Origin: Gammaproteobacteria bacterium
GTDB taxonomy: Bacteria > Pseudomonadota > Gammaproteobacteria > Steroidobacterales > Steroidobacteraceae
Assembly (NCBI GenBank): GCA_019242385.1
Contig: JAFAVO010000090.1
Coordinates: forward strand, 1-9,642
Length of the DNA stretch: 9,642 bases
Direction of reading: 5' to 3'
Below, in pieces: positions 1 through 5,520 of this stretch (its first letter is position 1; the number at the start of each line of letters is the position of its first letter). The position numbers and the translations under genes are program-made. A model generated the notes under the pieces. It saw only the letters and a program-made list of their open reading frames with translations. It was not told where the DNA came from and did not search any database.

Positions 1-1
1 C

Positions 2-1597
2 CGCGCGATGATGCAGATCGTGCATGTCGTTGCGCCTGGAGCTGCGCTAGCGTTCCACACTGGCAGCAACAGCGAAGCGGATTTTGCTGCGGGCATCAGT
101 GCACTCGCCGCCGCAGGCGCCACGGTGATCGCGGACGACATCGGCTATTTCGACGAGCCGTTTTTCCAGGACGGCATCGTGGCGCAGGCGATCGACGCCG
201 CGAACGCCCAGGGCGTCGCTTATTTCTCTGCTGCCGGCAACAACGGGCAGCTGTCCTACGAGAACACCGCGCCGAGCTTCGCCACCGCAGGGACGGGCGC
301 AAACACCAACGAGATGCTGCTGAGTTTCGGCACGAATGGAGGCGCCGCGCAGACTTACCTGCCGATCAACGTCCCGGCAATGTTCCCCGGCCAGTTCATG
401 GGGCTGATCGTGCAATGGGACCAGCCCTATGTCACGGGCGCACCCGGGAGTCCTGGTGCCAGCAGCCGGGTCGACCTCTGCATCACCGGCGCCCCGGCCA
501 ACAGCGTGGTGCTCAACCTCGATGGCAAGTCGATGACGTGTACCGGTCCCAACTCCAGCGGCGCAGATGCGGTGCAGGTACTGATCCTCGGTAACCCAGC
601 GAGCAATAACTCCAACACTTCCGCGCAGACCGTGCACCTGATCATCGGCCTGGAGAACGGCAGCCCCGCTCCGGGCTTGATCAAGGTGGTGGTCGCCGAC
701 GATGGCGCCGGCAGCCAGATCGCTGCCTTCGACACGCACAGCCCCACCGTGCAGGGACACCCGGGCGCCGCCGGTGCCGCCGCTGTGGGCGCCGCGTTCT
801 TTCCCCAAACGCCGCTCTGTGGCACGAGCCCGGCGCTGCTCGAGTACTTCTCCTCCGCAGGGGGTGATCCCATTCTCTTCGACAAGTCGGGTGCGCGGCT
901 GGCAACGCCGCAGCACCGTCAGAAGCCTGATTTCGTAGGTCCCGACGGGGTCAACACCTCCTTTTTTGGTTTCCCGCTCGCGGCCAGCAGCTTCAAGGAC
1001 AGCTCCTCCGTGCCGCAGTGTGCGAACGACGCCACCTACAACAATTTCTTCGGGACTTCAGCAGCCACACCGCACGTTGCCGCCATCGCTGCGCTCATGC
1101 GGCAGGCGAGCCCCGCCCTGACCCCGGCACAGATCCAGACGGCGCTGGCATCAACCGCGCTGGCCATGGGAAATGGTCAGCCCGACTATCTCAACGGCGC
1201 TGGTTTCATCCAGGCGGATGCGGCGCTTGCCTCGCTGCCACCCGGGCCGCCGACCATGACTCTCGCCGCGTCGACCGTGAACGTAGGAGCCTCCACCACT
1301 CTCACGTGGGCGGCCTACAACGTCACGAGCTGCAACGCCTCGGGCAGTTGGAGCGGAGCGCAGAAGGCCGCCGGCTCGCTGACCATCACCCCGACGGCTG
1401 CCGGTACGCAGACTTACACTCTATCCTGTACCAACCCGCACGGCTCCTCGCAAAAGAGTGCAAGCCTCACTGTGCAAGCGGCCTCGGCAGGCGGCGGTGG
1501 TGGAGGCGGCCTCGATGCGCTCACACTGCTCGCGCTGATCGTGCTTGGAACCGGCATACAGGTGCGGCGCGTGCGCGCGTTATCGATGCACAGCTAG
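2..1597 (+). CDS. Subtilisin/sedolisin-like serine protease with Ig-like domain and GlyGly-CTERM-type tail (5' partial)
   Basis: Secreted serine endopeptidase of the S8/S53 superfamily. The frame is open to the left window edge, so the N-terminus, including any signal peptide, propeptide and first catalytic acidic residue, lies outside. Counting from the Met at base 8 (an internal residue), the segment RAMMQIVHVVAPGA is typical of this subgroup. The oxyanion Asn is in SAAGN (N78) and the nucleophile Ser is in FFGTSAATPH (S351). The peptidase domain ends near residue 410. Residues 413-490 form an Ig-like beta domain with two Cys (C442, C474) that could pair. The tail has seven Gly (495-501), a hydrophobic stretch (502-518) and basic residues R520, R521 and R523. 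This is the layout of GlyGly-CTERM sorting signals, which rhombosortase is known to process. Family and tail assignment are from motifs. The protein's natural substrate is unknown. The next gene follows within about 50 bases and is probably co-transcribed. Confidence 0.9.
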   Translation, partial: RAMMQIVHVVAPGAALAFHTGSNSEADFAAGISALAAAGATVIADDIGYFDEPFFQDGIVAQAIDAANAQGVAYFSAAGNNGQLSYENTAPSFATAGTGANTNEMLLSFGTNGGAAQTYLPINVPAMFPGQFMGLIVQWDQPYVTGAPGSPGASSRVDLCITGAPANSVVLNLDGKSMTCTGPNSSGADAVQVLILGNPASNNSNTSAQTVHLIIGLENGSPAPGLIKVVVADDGAGSQIAAFDTHSPTVQGHPGAAGAAAVGAAFFPQTPLCGTSPALLEYFSSAGGDPILFDKSGARLATPQHRQKPDFVGPDGVNTSFFGFPLAASSFKDSSSVPQCANDATYNNFFGTSAATPHVAAIAALMRQASPALTPAQIQTALASTALAMGNGQPDYLNGAGFIQADAALASLPPGPPTMTLAASTVNVGASTTLTWAAYNVTSCNASGSWSGAQKAAGSLTITPTAAGTQTYTLSCTNPHGSSQKSASLTVQAASAGGGGGGGLDALTLLALIVLGTGIQVRRVRALSMHS

Positions 1598-1630
1598 GCG
1601 CTCGCGGCTCGCGGCCGGCGCAACGACGCT

Positions 1631-1636
1631 GGGAGG
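1631..1636 (+). promoter_or_regulatory. Ribosome binding site candidate for the outer-membrane protein gene
   Basis: GGGAGG is the only strong Shine-Dalgarno match between the protease stop and the signal-peptide-like segment of the next gene. It lies 5 bases before an in-frame CTG (1642) and 14 bases before an in-frame TTG (1651). Spacing favours CTG, while general codon usage for starts favours TTG. Confidence 0.4.
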
Positions 1637-1650
1637 CAGCCCTGAGAGCA

Positions 1651-2484
1651 TTGACGGCCACGGCGTTGTGCGCTCTCGCGCTCGTGTATGCCGCGAGCAC
1701 CTCCGGGGTCACCCCCGGTACCTTCGGCACTGCCGACACGCAGTTCGCGAATTTCGCCTTCGCCAGCGAGATCGGCTCGGGGGTGTACGAGATATCAGGC
1801 AGCGTCATCACCGTCTACACGTTCGAGCCTTACTACACGCTGCGCAGCGCGCAGCCTCACGGCGGCCAGCCCGGCATCCGTCTGATCTTTCCCTTCACGG
1901 TCGGGTTCTTCAATTTCCAGACCAAGGACCTGGTGCATCTGGAGCTGCCGAATTCGATCGGCGCGCTCAGCTTCGAGCCGGGCGTCGAGCTCGATTACTG
2001 GATCAACGACTCCTGGGATCTCTACCCGTACGTGAAGGCGGGCGGCACCCTCGCCTCCAGCGCTGAGGTCAATGCGCTCATCTGGGGGGCGGGGATCCGC
2101 AGCGATTACCGCTTCGACGCGCTCGCGAGCGCGGGCTTGTGGCGCGCGCAGCTCGCCTATGCCGGCGCGCATTTCCACGATACGCCCAACCAGTCCTTCA
2201 CACGGCTGCGTAACGGGATCGAGCTGCGCCGCAGCCTCAACCTCACCTGGCGTTCGCGCGCGCTGGAGCTCGCGCCATATGCGATCACGGATGTTTATTT
2301 CGCAGCGCCTACCGGGCCTGCCTCCGGCATCAGCCCGCGCACCTTCCAGTATGAGGTCGGACTGATGTGCGGGTTTTCTCCACGCTGGGAAATTTACGGT
2401 GTGCCGCTGCCCCGGCTGGGAGTCGGCTGGCGCGAGGCCGGCATACTCTCAGGCTGGCGCCTGGTCCTCGGCGATCCGTTCTGA
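1651..2484 (+). CDS. Predicted outer-membrane beta-barrel protein, unknown function
   Basis: I do not recognise the family. The product is about 277 residues. The first ~16 residues from TTG are hydrophobic and signal-peptide-like (TATALCALALVYAAS). The rest alternates polar and hydrophobic residues with many aromatics and Gly, as in transmembrane beta-strands, and it ends in WRLVLGDPF with a terminal Phe, the usual outer-membrane protein C-terminal signature. There is no ATG in this frame between 1018 and the signal segment. Starting at CTG 1642 would add MRA, giving the signal a positive charge and a well-placed GGGAGG, so the true start is unsettled. The open frame extends back to a GTG at 1018, but that part is antiparallel in character to neither protein family and simply shadows the protease. 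The gene sits about 50 bases after the protease and probably shares its transcript. A porin-like or PagL-like barrel is conceivable, but no catalytic motif is visible. Confidence 0.75.
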   Translation: MTATALCALALVYAASTSGVTPGTFGTADTQFANFAFASEIGSGVYEISGSVITVYTFEPYYTLRSAQPHGGQPGIRLIFPFTVGFFNFQTKDLVHLELPNSIGALSFEPGVELDYWINDSWDLYPYVKAGGTLASSAEVNALIWGAGIRSDYRFDALASAGLWRAQLAYAGAHFHDTPNQSFTRLRNGIELRRSLNLTWRSRALELAPYAITDVYFAAPTGPASGISPRTFQYEVGLMCGFSPRWEIYGVPLPRLGVGWREAGILSGWRLVLGDPF

Positions 2485-2492
2485 GGACATGC

Positions 2493-2514
2493 CGCCACGC
2501 GGGTCAACGTGGCG
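2493..2514 (+). repeat. Inverted repeat (hairpin) after the outer-membrane protein gene
   Basis: The arms CGCCACG (2493-2499) and CGTGGCG (2508-2514) are perfect complements around an 8-base loop, starting 9 bases after the stop codon. No run of T follows, so it is not a classical intrinsic terminator. It could stabilise the upstream mRNA 3' end or reduce read-through into the lipoprotein gene. Confidence 0.45.
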
Positions 2515-2579
2515 ACAGAGGGTGCGTTAGCATTGACGCTGGATGGCACGGCGTTGAGTTTTGTCGAGGTTGGCAGAGT

Positions 2580-3122
2580 ATGAAACGTGTCATGTATGTC
2601 GCGGTGGCCGCGTGCATCACTGCGCTCACGCTCGCGGGCTGTGCGCCCTATGTCAGGTCGGATGTGAACCACGCGCTCATCGGTCAGGTGCACTGTGGCA
2701 GCTTCGCCTGGGCGGGCGCGTTCCGCAGCAACAGCCCTCTGCGCAGCACGATCGCCAATCCGCTGAATGAGGATCGGCTGCGCGCTGCGATCGCTTCCCA
2801 CCTCGGCGGAGGGGTTCAGCCTGGCCCGGGCAATGCGGAATGCCTGGTGGGCTATGGCATCGGTGGCTATTACGTGACGAGTGGCGTCTACCCCTACCCG
2901 TACGGTTGGGCCTGGAGCCATCCCTACGGATGGGGCTGGCCGGGACCGTACACCTATCCCGAGGGTGTGATCGCCATCGACCTCTACGACGCGCGCACCG
3001 GCCAGCCGCTGTGGCACGCCTCGACCGAGCAAAGCCTCTTCGGCGTGAGTGGCGCGGAGGCTGAGAAGCGCATCAACTCGGCGGTGGCGGCGCTCTTCAC
3101 CAAATTCCCGTACAGCGGCTGA
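2580..3122 (+). CDS. DUF4136-family lipoprotein
   Basis: A 180-residue predicted lipoprotein. The signal peptide MKRVMYVAVAACITALTLAGC ends in the lipobox LAGC, with Cys21 as the lipidated residue. The residue after it is Ala (CAP), which fits outer-membrane rather than inner-membrane retention. The body matches the DUF4136 layout: SFAWAG near residues 41-46, a leucine-rich helix around 63-75, and the C-terminal block EGVIAIDLYDARTGQPLW (128-145) followed by an AEKRINSAVAALFTKFP helix (161-177). Residues 91-127 form an unusual Tyr/Gly/Trp/Pro-rich segment. The ATG at 2580 was chosen because the lipoprotein signal starts there and GAGG lies 10 bases upstream; a longer frame starting at 2367 only shadows the preceding gene. 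The function of DUF4136 proteins is not established, and no partner is obvious here. Confidence 0.88.
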   Translation: MKRVMYVAVAACITALTLAGCAPYVRSDVNHALIGQVHCGSFAWAGAFRSNSPLRSTIANPLNEDRLRAAIASHLGGGVQPGPGNAECLVGYGIGGYYVTSGVYPYPYGWAWSHPYGWGWPGPYTYPEGVIAIDLYDARTGQPLWHASTEQSLFGVSGAEAEKRINSAVAALFTKFPYSG

Positions 3123-3127
3123 GGTTT

Positions 3128-3163
3128 CCGCGGCACCGGCTGTTCCCCGCAGCCGGAACGCGG
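3128..3163 (+). repeat. Strong two-part hairpin between lipoprotein and DedA-rhodanese genes
   Basis: The inner arms CCGGCTG (3136-3142) and CAGCCGG (3150-3156) enclose a 7-base loop. The outer arms CCGCG (3128-3132) and CGCGG (3159-3163) are also perfect complements, separated from the inner stem by a 3/2-base internal loop. That gives twelve base pairs in total. There is no downstream T-run. The structure begins 6 bases after the lipoprotein stop and ends 12 bases before the next ATG. It may end or trim the upstream transcript, or influence initiation of the next gene. Confidence 0.5.
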
Positions 3164-3175
3164 CAAGATCGGGGC

Positions 3176-4144
3176 ATGCGCGCTCCCTTTGGCCTCAGCC
3201 TCATCTTTCTCAACGTGCTGCTCGAGCAACTCGGACTGCCGCTGCCCGCGACTCCGACACTCGTGCTCGCAGGTGCCCTCGCGGCCAATGGTCAGCTGCC
3301 CGCCTCCGCGGTGCTCGCGCTGGCGGTAGCTGCCAGTCTCATCGGCGACAGCATCTGGTATCTGGCCGGCCGCGCCTATGGCGTGCGCGTCATGAAGCTC
3401 CTGTGCCGCATCTCACTGACACCCGACACTTGCGTCAGCCAGACGCAGGCGAGCTTTGAGCGCTGGGGTGCGCGCGCACTGATCGTCGCGAAATTCATCC
3501 CCGGGCTGTCGATGATCGCCCCGCCGCTTGCCGGCGCTACGCGCATGAGCTTCGCGCGTTTTACCCTCTTCAGTGCAGCGGGTGCGGCGCTCTGGGTCGG
3601 TGTCGCGCTCACCGCAGGTCTGCTGCTCAAATCCCAGATTGCGTGGTTGCTGCCACGACTCGCCGGCATCGGCGGGACGGTGGCGGTAGTGGTCCTCGTG
3701 CTGTTGGCTGCCTACATCGCCTTCAAGTGGTGGGAGCGACGTCGCTTCTATGCGCTGCTCGACATGGCCCGCATCGATGTGAGCGAGCTCTACGAGCGCA
3801 TGCAGGGCGACACGCTGCCTGTTATCGTCGATGTGCGCTCACCCACCTCGGTAGGGCTCGAGCGGCGGCGGATCCCCGGTGCCCTGCAGGTACCGGTGCA
3901 GGAGGTCGAGCGTCACGCCCGCATACTGCCGCGCGACCGCGAGATCATCCTCTACTGCACCTGCCCGAACGAAGCTTCCGCGGCGCAGGCGGCAAGACTG
4001 CTCATCAGTCATGGTTTCCGCGAGGTGCGGCCGCTGCGCGGCGGGCTCGATGCCTGGATCGCAGCCGGCTATGCGGTCGAGGAGCTGCCGGCTGCGGCGG
4101 CAAGCGTGGCGACGGTGCCCATCGCCGCACCGCCGCTGCAGTGA
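3176..4144 (+). CDS. DedA-family membrane protein fused to a rhodanese domain
   Basis: A 322-residue inner-membrane protein. Residues 1-190 match the DedA/VTT (SNARE-associated Golgi) domain: N-terminal re-entrant-like segment with E17 and LPLPATPTLVLAGAL, a DSIWYLAGRAYG block (58-69), a KFIPGLSMIAPPLAG block (106-120), and hydrophobic helices around 128-151 and 164-184. The Lys/Trp/Arg-rich KWWERRR (184-190) should mark the cytoplasmic end. Residues ~199-303 are a rhodanese domain: VIVDVRSP (216-223), RRIPGALQVPV (231-241) and an active-site loop starting at Cys261 in YCTCPNEAS, then GFREVRPLRGGLDAW (280-294). DedA proteins are lipid or cation transporters/scramblases; rhodanese carries persulfide sulfur on its Cys. 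What the fusion does is unknown. Family knowledge says E39, D51, R130 and R136 matter in E. coli YqjA. Here an acidic residue is kept at E17, but the other positions look replaced (Thr, Lys, Ser) by my eye alignment. The Shine-Dalgarno is weak. The last 76 bases overlap the opposite-strand ATPase gene. Confidence 0.88.
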   Translation: MRAPFGLSLIFLNVLLEQLGLPLPATPTLVLAGALAANGQLPASAVLALAVAASLIGDSIWYLAGRAYGVRVMKLLCRISLTPDTCVSQTQASFERWGARALIVAKFIPGLSMIAPPLAGATRMSFARFTLFSAAGAALWVGVALTAGLLLKSQIAWLLPRLAGIGGTVAVVVLVLLAAYIAFKWWERRRFYALLDMARIDVSELYERMQGDTLPVIVDVRSPTSVGLERRRIPGALQVPVQEVERHARILPRDREIILYCTCPNEASAAQAARLLISHGFREVRPLRGGLDAWIAAGYAVEELPAAAASVATVPIAAPPLQ

Positions 4145-4896
4145 GCGCGGGCGCGTGGCTCCTCGCCACTGACCTCGGCCCATAGCCGCGCATAGAGGAG
4201 CGCCGCGGGGCTGCTCGGTGCGCTCGCCGGCAACGGCGCGCGGCGTACACTCATACGCTCGATCTCGCTCCAGTACGGCACCTCGGTGGTGAGCAGCTGG
4301 GGAAAGCGCGCGCGCGCCGCGGCGATCGTCTGCTCATGCAGTGAGCGGCGGCGGTCGACCAGTGAGAAGAAGGGCAGCAGCCTGAGGTCCGTCCATCCTT
4401 CGCGCGCGATGAACTCCTGCAGCTGCTCGAGCATGCGCACGGACAGCGGTGTCGGTACGAGCGGCACGACGATAAGATCCGCCGCACGCAGCACGTTCTC
4501 CGACAGCAGTGAGACGCCCGCCGGACAATCGAGAAACAGCGTGTCGTAGATCTCGCTGAGCGGCCGGATCATCTTCAGCAGCCGCTCCGTGGGATGGCGG
4601 CGCGCCGCCAGATGCACCGCGAAGTTGCGGTAGGAGAAATCTGCCGGCAGCAGGTCCAGCCGCGGATAACCGCTCGCGAGAATGAGCTCCTGCAGCTCCA
4701 CCTTGCCGGCGACCAGCCGCTTCGCCGAGGCGCGCTCCTGGGCATCGCCCTGCAGTGCGTAAGTGGCCGCTCCCTGCGGATCGAGGTCCCACAGCAGCGT
4801 CGCGGCGCCAGCCGCAGCGCACAGGTAAGCGAGATTCACCGCGGTGGTGGTCTTGCCGACTCCCCCCTTGATGTTCGTGACCGCGATGATCCGCAC
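4069..4896 (-). CDS. Orphan ParA/Soj-type ATPase
   Basis: A 275-residue P-loop ATPase of the ParA/MinD group, which uses ATP-dependent dimerisation to position DNA, proteins or complexes. Visible motifs are the deviant Walker A KGGVGKTT (K10-T17) with the signature Lys10, the switch I/A' motif DLDPQG (37-42) and the Walker B region LFLDCPAG (120-127) with D123, followed by ADLIVVPLVPTPLSVRMLEQL (139-159) as in chromosomal ParA proteins. It has no N-terminal DNA-binding helix-turn-helix, so it is of the short type. The C-terminal 30 residues are Ala/Ser/Gly-rich and lie mostly in the overlap with the DedA-rhodanese gene. GTG 4896 was chosen because VRIIAVTNIKGGVGKTT is the normal beginning of such proteins; an ATG at 5022 would add 42 residues without family character and would overlap the start of the peroxidase gene. 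No ParB or other cargo gene is in the window, so its cargo is unknown. Confidence 0.88.
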   Translation of the reverse strand: MRIIAVTNIKGGVGKTTTAVNLAYLCAAAGAATLLWDLDPQGAATYALQGDAQERASAKRLVAGKVELQELILASGYPRLDLLPADFSYRNFAVHLAARRHPTERLLKMIRPLSEIYDTLFLDCPAGVSLLSENVLRAADLIVVPLVPTPLSVRMLEQLQEFIAREGWTDLRLLPFFSLVDRRRSLHEQTIAAARARFPQLLTTEVPYWSEIERMSVRRAPLPASAPSSPAALLYARLWAEVSGEEPRARAHCSGGAAMGTVATLAAAAGSSSTA

Positions 4897-4902
4897 GGCG
4901 CG

Positions 4903-4931
4903 AGCATACGCGAGTCGCTGCGCCGAGTGGA
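4903..4931 (-). promoter_or_regulatory. Possible promoter for a leaderless parA-type transcript
   Basis: Reading the minus strand, TATGCT (4908-4903) resembles a -10 box (4 of 6) and TCCACT (4931-4926) resembles a weak -35 (3 of 6) with 17-base spacing. A start about 7 bases past the -10 would fall on the GTG start codon at 4896. No Shine-Dalgarno sequence is visible before that GTG, which fits leaderless translation. This is inference from weak matches. Confidence 0.28.
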
Positions 4932-5007
4932 GGCGCCCGCGGCGCGCGAAGGACGCCGGGCGGCTTGCGATGCGCGCTGGTGTATCGTACGCAGCGGCGC
5001 CGGGCCT

Positions 5008-5014
5008 GGAGGAG
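5008..5014 (+). promoter_or_regulatory. Ribosome binding site of the glutathione peroxidase gene
   Basis: GGAGGAG lies 6 bases before ATG 5021. It settles the start of the peroxidase at 5021 against the longer open frame that reaches back to 4844 into the opposite-strand ATPase gene. Confidence 0.75.
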
Positions 5015-5020
5015 CGAGCC

Positions 5021-5500
5021 ATGAATGGGTTCTACGACATCGCGGTGAGCGGCATCGATGGCACCCCGGATCTGCTCGGGCCGCTGCGTGGCAAGGTCAC
5101 ACTCGCGGTCAACGTGGCGAGCCAGTGCGGACTCACCCCGCAGTACCAGGGGCTCGAGGGACTGCAGCGTGAGCTCGCCCCCGAGGGCTTCACCGTCGTC
5201 GGCTTCCCGTGCAATCAGTTCGCGGGCCAGGAACCGGGCAGCGAGGCGCAGATCCTGAGCTTCTGCCGCACCCAGTACGATGTGAGCTTTCCGCTCAGCG
5301 CCAAACTCGAGGTGAACGGTCCGCAGCGTCACGCCCTCTACAGGTTCCTCACCTCCGCCGAGGGCGGCTTTCCGGGCGATATCAGCTGGAACTTCGAGAA
5401 GTTTCTCATTGGCCGCGACGGACGGATCCTGAGGCGCTATCCCCCGGAGACGAAGCCCCAGGACAACGGACTCCTGCAGGACATCGCCGAGGCGCTCTGA
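5021..5500 (+). CDS. Thiol-type glutathione peroxidase (BtuE/Gpx family)
   Basis: A 159-residue peroxidase that reduces hydrogen peroxide and organic/lipid hydroperoxides. The catalytic tetrad is visible: peroxidatic Cys36 in NVASQCGLTPQY, Gln70 in FAGQEPG, and Trp123-Asn124 in ISWNFEKFLIG. Cys82 in FCRTQYDVSFP sits where the resolving Cys of 2-Cys, thioredoxin-dependent enzymes sits; yeast Gpx3 uses the same numbers, Cys36 and Cys82. A third Cys (C64, in FPCNQF) is common in the family. No Sec codon is present. There is no signal peptide, so it should be cytoplasmic. Thioredoxin rather than glutathione is therefore the likelier reductant (family inference). It is shorter than E. coli BtuE because it lacks the insert before the WNFEKFL block. 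It is preceded by a strong GGAGGAG and followed after 20 bases by the dehydrogenase gene, probably in one operon. It diverges from the ATPase gene across a 124-base gap. Confidence 0.94.
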   Translation: MNGFYDIAVSGIDGTPDLLGPLRGKVTLAVNVASQCGLTPQYQGLEGLQRELAPEGFTVVGFPCNQFAGQEPGSEAQILSFCRTQYDVSFPLSAKLEVNGPQRHALYRFLTSAEGGFPGDISWNFEKFLIGRDGRILRRYPPETKPQDNGLLQDIAEAL

Positions 5501-5520
5501 CCGGCGCTTCGGCGAGCGCC

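Noticed and set aside
1018..1650. An upstream extension of the outer-membrane protein frame back to a GTG at 1018.
   Set aside because: This stretch overlaps the protease C-terminal half, is Arg/His-rich without family character, and would place the signal peptide in the middle of the protein.
2533..2561. A TTGACG resembling a -35 box before the lipoprotein gene.
   Set aside because: The hexamer 17 bases downstream is GAGTTT, only 2 of 6 matches to a -10 box, so no promoter can be supported.
4965..4988. TTGCGA and TATCGT as a promoter for the peroxidase gene.
   Set aside because: The spacing is only 12 bases and no better -35 is found at the proper distance.
4334..5332. A 332-codon minus-strand open frame across the ATPase and peroxidase genes.
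   Set aside because: It is out of frame with the Walker A-containing ATPase, composition is shadow-like and no motif is visible.
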